Origin: Prorocentrum cordatum | Lineage: Eukaryota > Sar > Dinophyceae > Prorocentrales > Prorocentraceae | Length of the DNA: 50,867 nucleotides | Assembly (NCBI GenBank): GCA_963575745.1 | Contig: CAUYUJ010000361.1 | Span: forward strand, 64,001 to 114,867 | Direction: 5' to 3' | Shown here: in pieces, positions 46,975 to 50,867 of the stretch | How the letters are laid out: every line of letters starts with the position of its first letter | How positions within the stretch are numbered: the first letter of the stretch is position 1 | Notes under the pieces: generated by a model | Database searches by the model: none | Told to the model about the DNA's origin: nothing | Seen by the model: only the letters and a program-made list of their open reading frames with translations | Translations under genes and position numbers: made by a program

Positions 46975-47525
46975 GCGCCCCGAGCCACCTGGCGACCGTC
47001 TGGGTTTCGGGAGGGGGGCGCACCCCGAACCGCCTGGCGACCATCCGGATTCGGGGCGGGTCGCATCCCGCACCACCCAGAGACCATCGGGATTCGAGGC
47101 AGGCCGCATCCCGCACCATCCAGATACCATGTGGATTTGCTGGGGGGGGGGGGGGGGAACACGCTGGAGACCATCAAAACACCATCGGGTTTCGGGGTCG
47201 CAGGATGGCATCCCGCACCATCAAAATACCATTAAATACCGCGCGAATGTTTCCGCATTTTCTGGTTCTTGAGGCCATGATTTCCGATGGTCTTTTGATG
47301 GTCCACGGCGCGATTCGCGACCATCCAAACACCATCGCCAAAATGGAGGGGCCGAATCCCGCACCGTCCGACGACCATCTGGATTCGGGTGGGGGCGCAT
47401 CCCGCGCCATCCGACGACCATCTGGATTCGGCGGGGGGCGCATCCCGCACCACCTGGGGGGCATCGGGATTCGGGGGGGGGTGCGCGCATCCCGCGCCAT
47501 CCAAACCCCATCTGGGCTGGGACTC
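46975..47525 (+). repeat. 43-bp minisatellite (CATCCCGCACCATCC...GGATTCGGG)
   Basis: Units such as CATCCCGCACCACCCAGAGA / CCATCGGGATTCGAGGCAGG / CCG have a 43-base period. Clear units lie on both sides of a diverged part at about 47,225-47,335, and single units differ by G-run length. Confidence 0.8.
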
Positions 47526-47635
47526 GGCCCCCTCCCCGTCCCCCCTCCCCCCTTTCCCCCTACCCCCTCCCCCCTCCCCTCCCCCTCCCCCTCCTCCTCC
47601 CCCCCTCCTCCTCCTCCTCCTCTTCCTCCGCGTGT
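47525..47635. repeat. C-rich pyrimidine tract
   Basis: CCCCTCCCC and CCTCCTCCTCC runs. Confidence 0.85.
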
Positions 47636-47699
47636 ATTTGGAAGGGATGTGGTCGGGGTGCGGCAATCTCCTGGTCGGAGTCGGCAATGGGGCCCCTGT

Positions 47700-49437
47700 C
47701 AACGCCCTCCTGGCATGGGCCTAGGAGTCTGCTAGGGGCCTATGAGGCTTCCTGCGCCAGATGGGGGCGCAGGGGTCTGGCAGGGGCCGCGGGGATTGGT
47801 CGGGGCGCAGGAGTGTGGTCGGGGCTTAGGTGCTGCGAGGGGCCTCGGCTTTCGGTAGGGGCTTCTGAGTTTGCTAGGGGGGTGTAGGCGTCTGCTAAGG
47901 AACTGGGAGTCCGCTAGGAGCCTGGGCGTCTGCCAAGGGATTCTGGGTCTGCTATGGGAGAAGGCGTCTGCCAGGGGCGCCGCAGTCTGCTTGGCGCCCT
48001 AAGCGCCTGCTAGGGCCTTGGGAATCTGCTAGGGGCCAAGGCGTTTGCCCGACGCCTCGGGATGTGCTAGGGGCCTGGGCGTCTGCCAGGTGCGGGGGGG
48101 ACTGATAGGGGCAAAGTAGTCCGATCGCAGGGGCGTCTGCTAGGGGCCGAGGCGTATGCTAGGGCCGTCGGCGTCTGCTAGGTGCCCAGGGGTCTGATAG
48201 GGGCCTACGAGTCTGGTAGGGCTCCAGGCGTTTGCTAGGGGGCTCGGGGTCTGCTCGGGGCGTGGGCGCCTGCTGGGGGGCCTAGGGGTATGCTGGGTGC
48301 CTGGGCGTCTGCCAAGGGCTTATGAGTTTGCGAGGGCAGCGGGCGTTTGCGGGGGGTCTAGGGTCTGCTCGGGGCCTAGGCGTTTGCGAGGGGCCTGGGG
48401 GGTCTGCTAGGTGCCTAGGCGTTTGCTAGGGGGGTAGGCGCCTGCTAGGTGCCCACGAGCTTGCTAAGTGCCAGGCGTCTGCTAAGGGCCCAGACGCCTG
48501 CTGGGGGCATAGGAATCTGTATGGGGCCTAAGCGCATGATAAGAGCCCAGGCGCACGCAAGGGGCACAGGCGTCTGCTCGAGTGTGCTAGGGGCCCAGGC
48601 GCCTGCTGGGGGTTTTGGGGCCCGGCAGGGGCCTGGGCACCAGCTGGGGCATGGGTGTCTGCAAAAGGCTACGGCGCCTGCTCGGGTCCTAGGGGTTCGG
48701 ATGGGGCTTGGGCACCTGCCAGGTGCCTAAGAGTCTGCCAGGGGGCCTACGCGCGCGCCCAGGGGGTTTGGCGCCTGCTAGGGGCAACTGGGTTAGCGAA
48801 GGCTGTATGCGACTCTTAGAGGCACGGCGCCTGCTAGGGGCGTAGGAGTCTGCGATGAATTCCCGAGTCTGCCATGGGGCTCTGGCGTCAGCTAGGGGCT
48901 TGCGCGTCTGCTTGGGGCCTCGGAGTCTGCTGGGGGCTTAGGCGCCTGCTGTGGGCTCAGGCGCCTGCTAGGGGCATCGGCGCCTGCTAAGGGTTTGGGC
49001 CATGCTGAGGGCTTGGGGGCCTGCTAGAAACTTACGCGGTCGCAGCGGGCTTAGGCGTCTGCCAGGGGGCATTGGGGTCTGCTAGGGGCTTAGGCGTTTG
49101 ATCGGGGCGTGGGGCTTCGCCAGGGCCATGTGCGCCTGCTGGGGGCATGGTGGTTGGGTGCCTGCCAAGGGCATGGGAGCCTGCTAAGAAGCAAATAATC
49201 TGATCGGGGCCTCGGGGTCTGCTGGTTTAAGCGCCTGCTAAGTGACCAAGGGTTTTCGAGGGGGGGGAGGGGGGGGGGGGGGGCGCAGGCGTATGCCAGG
49301 GGCCTGTGGGTCTGCTATGTGCCGATGCGTCTGCTAAGGGACTAGGAGTCAGGCGACTGGTAGGGGCTTAGGAGTCTGCTAGGGGCCTAAGCGTCTGCCA
49401 GGTGCCTGGGGGTCTGCTAGGGGCCGACGAGCCTGAT
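47700..49437 (+). repeat. 19-bp minisatellite, about 90 units
   Basis: The consensus is GCGTCTGCTAGGGGCCTAG. Consecutive exact 19-base spacing is seen for example from 48,130 to 48,270 (GCGTCTGCTAGGGGCCGAG, GCGTATGCTAGGGCCGTCG, GCGTCTGCTAGGTGCCCAG). Units vary by substitution much more than by length, apart from local slips near 49,250-49,290. Confidence 0.9.
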
Positions 49438-49439
49438 TG

Positions 49440-49775
49440 AAGCTAGTGCCCTGGGTGCTCGGTTCTGAACGGAGCTCCCAGGGCACCGCGGGTGTAGGAC
49501 CAGGTGGGGGGCATGGAGGGGGGTCCTGGCCGAAGGTTGGTCGATGCCCAGGTCGCGATTCCTGTTTTAAAGCAGCTTCTCACCCACATCATTCCCCATC
49601 GCCAGACAGAGCCCATTAACCACATTCGCTCACAACTTCAGCGTCGCCATCAAAAGCGCAGCACATCATAGCATATCGTAGCAAGCATATCGCAGTGCAA
49701 GCGATGCGTGAACACGAATCACACATCATAGCGCAACATAACATAGCATACCACCTCATACAACTAGCACTGACA
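49440..49775. other. Unique stretch ending in CATAGCATACCA words, no gene
   Basis: 49,440-49,655 is unique sequence. 49,660-49,770 carries CATAGCATATC, CATATCGCAG and CATAACATAGCATACCA words as at 44,985-45,245. Confidence 0.5.
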
Positions 49776-49782
49776 ACACTTA

Positions 49783-49840
49783 GCCTGGCGAAGGGCCCAA
49801 TGCAGCTGCGAATGCCGCATGGTGGTTGCCGCTCTCAGTG
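49783..49840 (+). repeat. Satellite-module leader, copy D
   Basis: CCTGGCGAAGGGCCCAATGC, AGCTGCGAATGCCGCATGGT and GGTTGCCGCTCTCAGTGGGG match leader copies A and B with a short deletion. Confidence 0.65.
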
Positions 49841-50867
49841 GGGCTCCCTCTGGGGCCGCGAACCGCGCGGGGGGTGCGCCGACATTGGCATGCGGTGGGC
49901 TGGGGGGGGGGGGGGGGGCACGTGGACGCGGCCACTGGGGCCTTCGGTGGGGCTCCCTGTGTGGGCAAGACCTTGTCGGGAGTGCCGAAATGTTCACGTT
50001 GCGGGCGGGGTGGTGGTGGGTGGGGTGGGGAGGGGGCGTGCAGACGTGGCCGCGGTGGCCTTCGGTGGAGCTCCATATGGGGCTACGGGCCGTGTGAGGG
50101 GTGTGCCGAAATTGCGGGGGGGGGCTTGTGAACTGTGCCGCAGGGGGCTTCGGTGCATGGGGCAACGAACCGCGCGGGGGTTGCCGAAATTGCGGGGCGG
50201 GGTGGGGTGGTGGCGGGGTGTGTGGTGGGGGGCATGTGATTTGTGCCACTGCGGCCTTCGGTGGGGCTCCCTATGCTGCCAAGAACCGCGCGAGGGGCGC
50301 GCCGAAATGGGTGGGGGAGCATGCGAACTGTGCCACCGAAACATTCAGTGGAGCTCAGTCTGGGGGCGCGAACCGTTTGGGGGCGTGCCAAAATTGGGCG
50401 GTGGCGCCGTGCGAGCTGCGCCACTTGGACCTTAGGTGGGGCTCTCTGTGGGGGCACGAAGCGTGTGAGGGGCGTGCTACAATGGATCGGTGGCGCCATG
50501 CGAGCTGCGCGGCTTGGACTTGGAGTTGGCCTCCTCATGGGGCACCGAGGCGTGCGAGGGGTGTCCCAAAATTGGGCGGTGGCGCCATGCGAGCTGAGCC
50601 ACCGTGACCTCAGGAGCTCCCTGTGGGGCCACGAAACGTGCGAGGGGTGTGCCAAAATTGGGCGGTGGCGCCACGCGGGCTGCACCACTGCGACCTTAGG
50701 TGTGGCTCGCTATGGGGCCGCGAAGCGCGCGAAGGGTGTGCCAACATGGCGCGGTGGCGCCATGCGAGCTGCGCCGCTTGGACCTTAGGCGGGGCTCCCT
50801 GTGGGGCCACGAATCGCGTGGGGTGTGTGCCAAAACGGGTCGGTGGTGCAATGCGAGTTGCACCATT
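49840..50867 (+). repeat. 89-bp satellite, block 4 (about 12 units, runs off the window)
   Basis: It begins with G-run-rich GAACCGCGCGGGGGGTGCGC-type units and changes to the GGCGGTGGCGCCATGCGAGC subtype from about 50,395. This is the same order of subtypes as in blocks 2 and 3. Confidence 0.9.

Noticed and set aside
1-50867. tRNA, 5S rRNA, U6 or spliced-leader RNA genes
   Set aside because: No conserved U6, 5S or intact spliced-leader sequence, nor any tRNA A/B-box pair with a plausible cloverleaf, was recognised by eye. A covariance-model search would be needed to exclude diverged copies.

Overview
The window looks like nuclear DNA of a dinoflagellate alga. I infer this from content, not from a marker gene. 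Three kinds of evidence support it: decayed retroelement proteins of a style I associate with dinoflagellates, GC-rich sequence packed with simple and tandem repeats, and protein fragments that resemble families I remember from dinoflagellate transcriptomes (a VWD-like protein at 11.6-12.2 kb and a 'GRPLG..AWL' protein at 43.3-44.3 kb). There is no bacterial-style gene packing, no operon, no CRISPR array, and no rRNA or tRNA that I could recognise. Nearly every protein-like stretch is interrupted, so most of the window is repeat and mobile-element remains.
Layout. 0-5.2 kb: minus-strand fragments, including an RNase H-like domain at the left edge, a coiled-coil frame and a small zinc-finger frame. 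6.1-7.9 kb: a decayed plus-strand LINE reverse transcriptase ending in a GA/A-rich tail. 9.1-11.5 kb: small fold-back (MITE-like) elements and two short possible exons. 11.6-12.25 kb: a VWD-like pseudogene. 13-17 kb: GGA and GAT microsatellites, two related hAT-style fold-back elements and a separate 181-bp hairpin. 17.4-20.5 kb: 66-bp, 10-bp and CCCCAAGACGGC-type repeats. 20.9-21.8 kb: a first block of an 89-bp satellite followed by a GAT tract. 22-25.5 kb: a decayed retroelement with reverse transcriptase and RNase H, split over several frames. 25.9-26.4 kb: an inverted satellite/GAT remnant. 26.97-30.7 kb: the best coding region, about 1,245 codons in two overlapping frames, of lower GC than its surroundings and with features of an RNase H-fold transposase. 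31.5-32.46 kb: 26-bp repeats. 32.46-42.75 kb: a large field of the 89-bp satellite built as repeated composite modules. 43.3-44.3 kb: a broken two-part gene. 45-49.4 kb: CATACCATA-type, CTTGG-type, 43-bp and 19-bp repeats. 49.8 kb to the end: another 89-bp satellite block.
How the parts relate. The coding content is almost entirely that of selfish elements: one LINE, one RT/RNase H retroelement, one transposase-like gene and several non-autonomous inverted-repeat elements. The most unusual structure is the composite satellite module. It has a conserved leader of about 65 bp, then an 89-bp tandem array, a GAT microsatellite, a GGA-rich stretch, and a short TGTTCAAAAC-like end. Parts of it recur in the same order at four or more places, once inverted.
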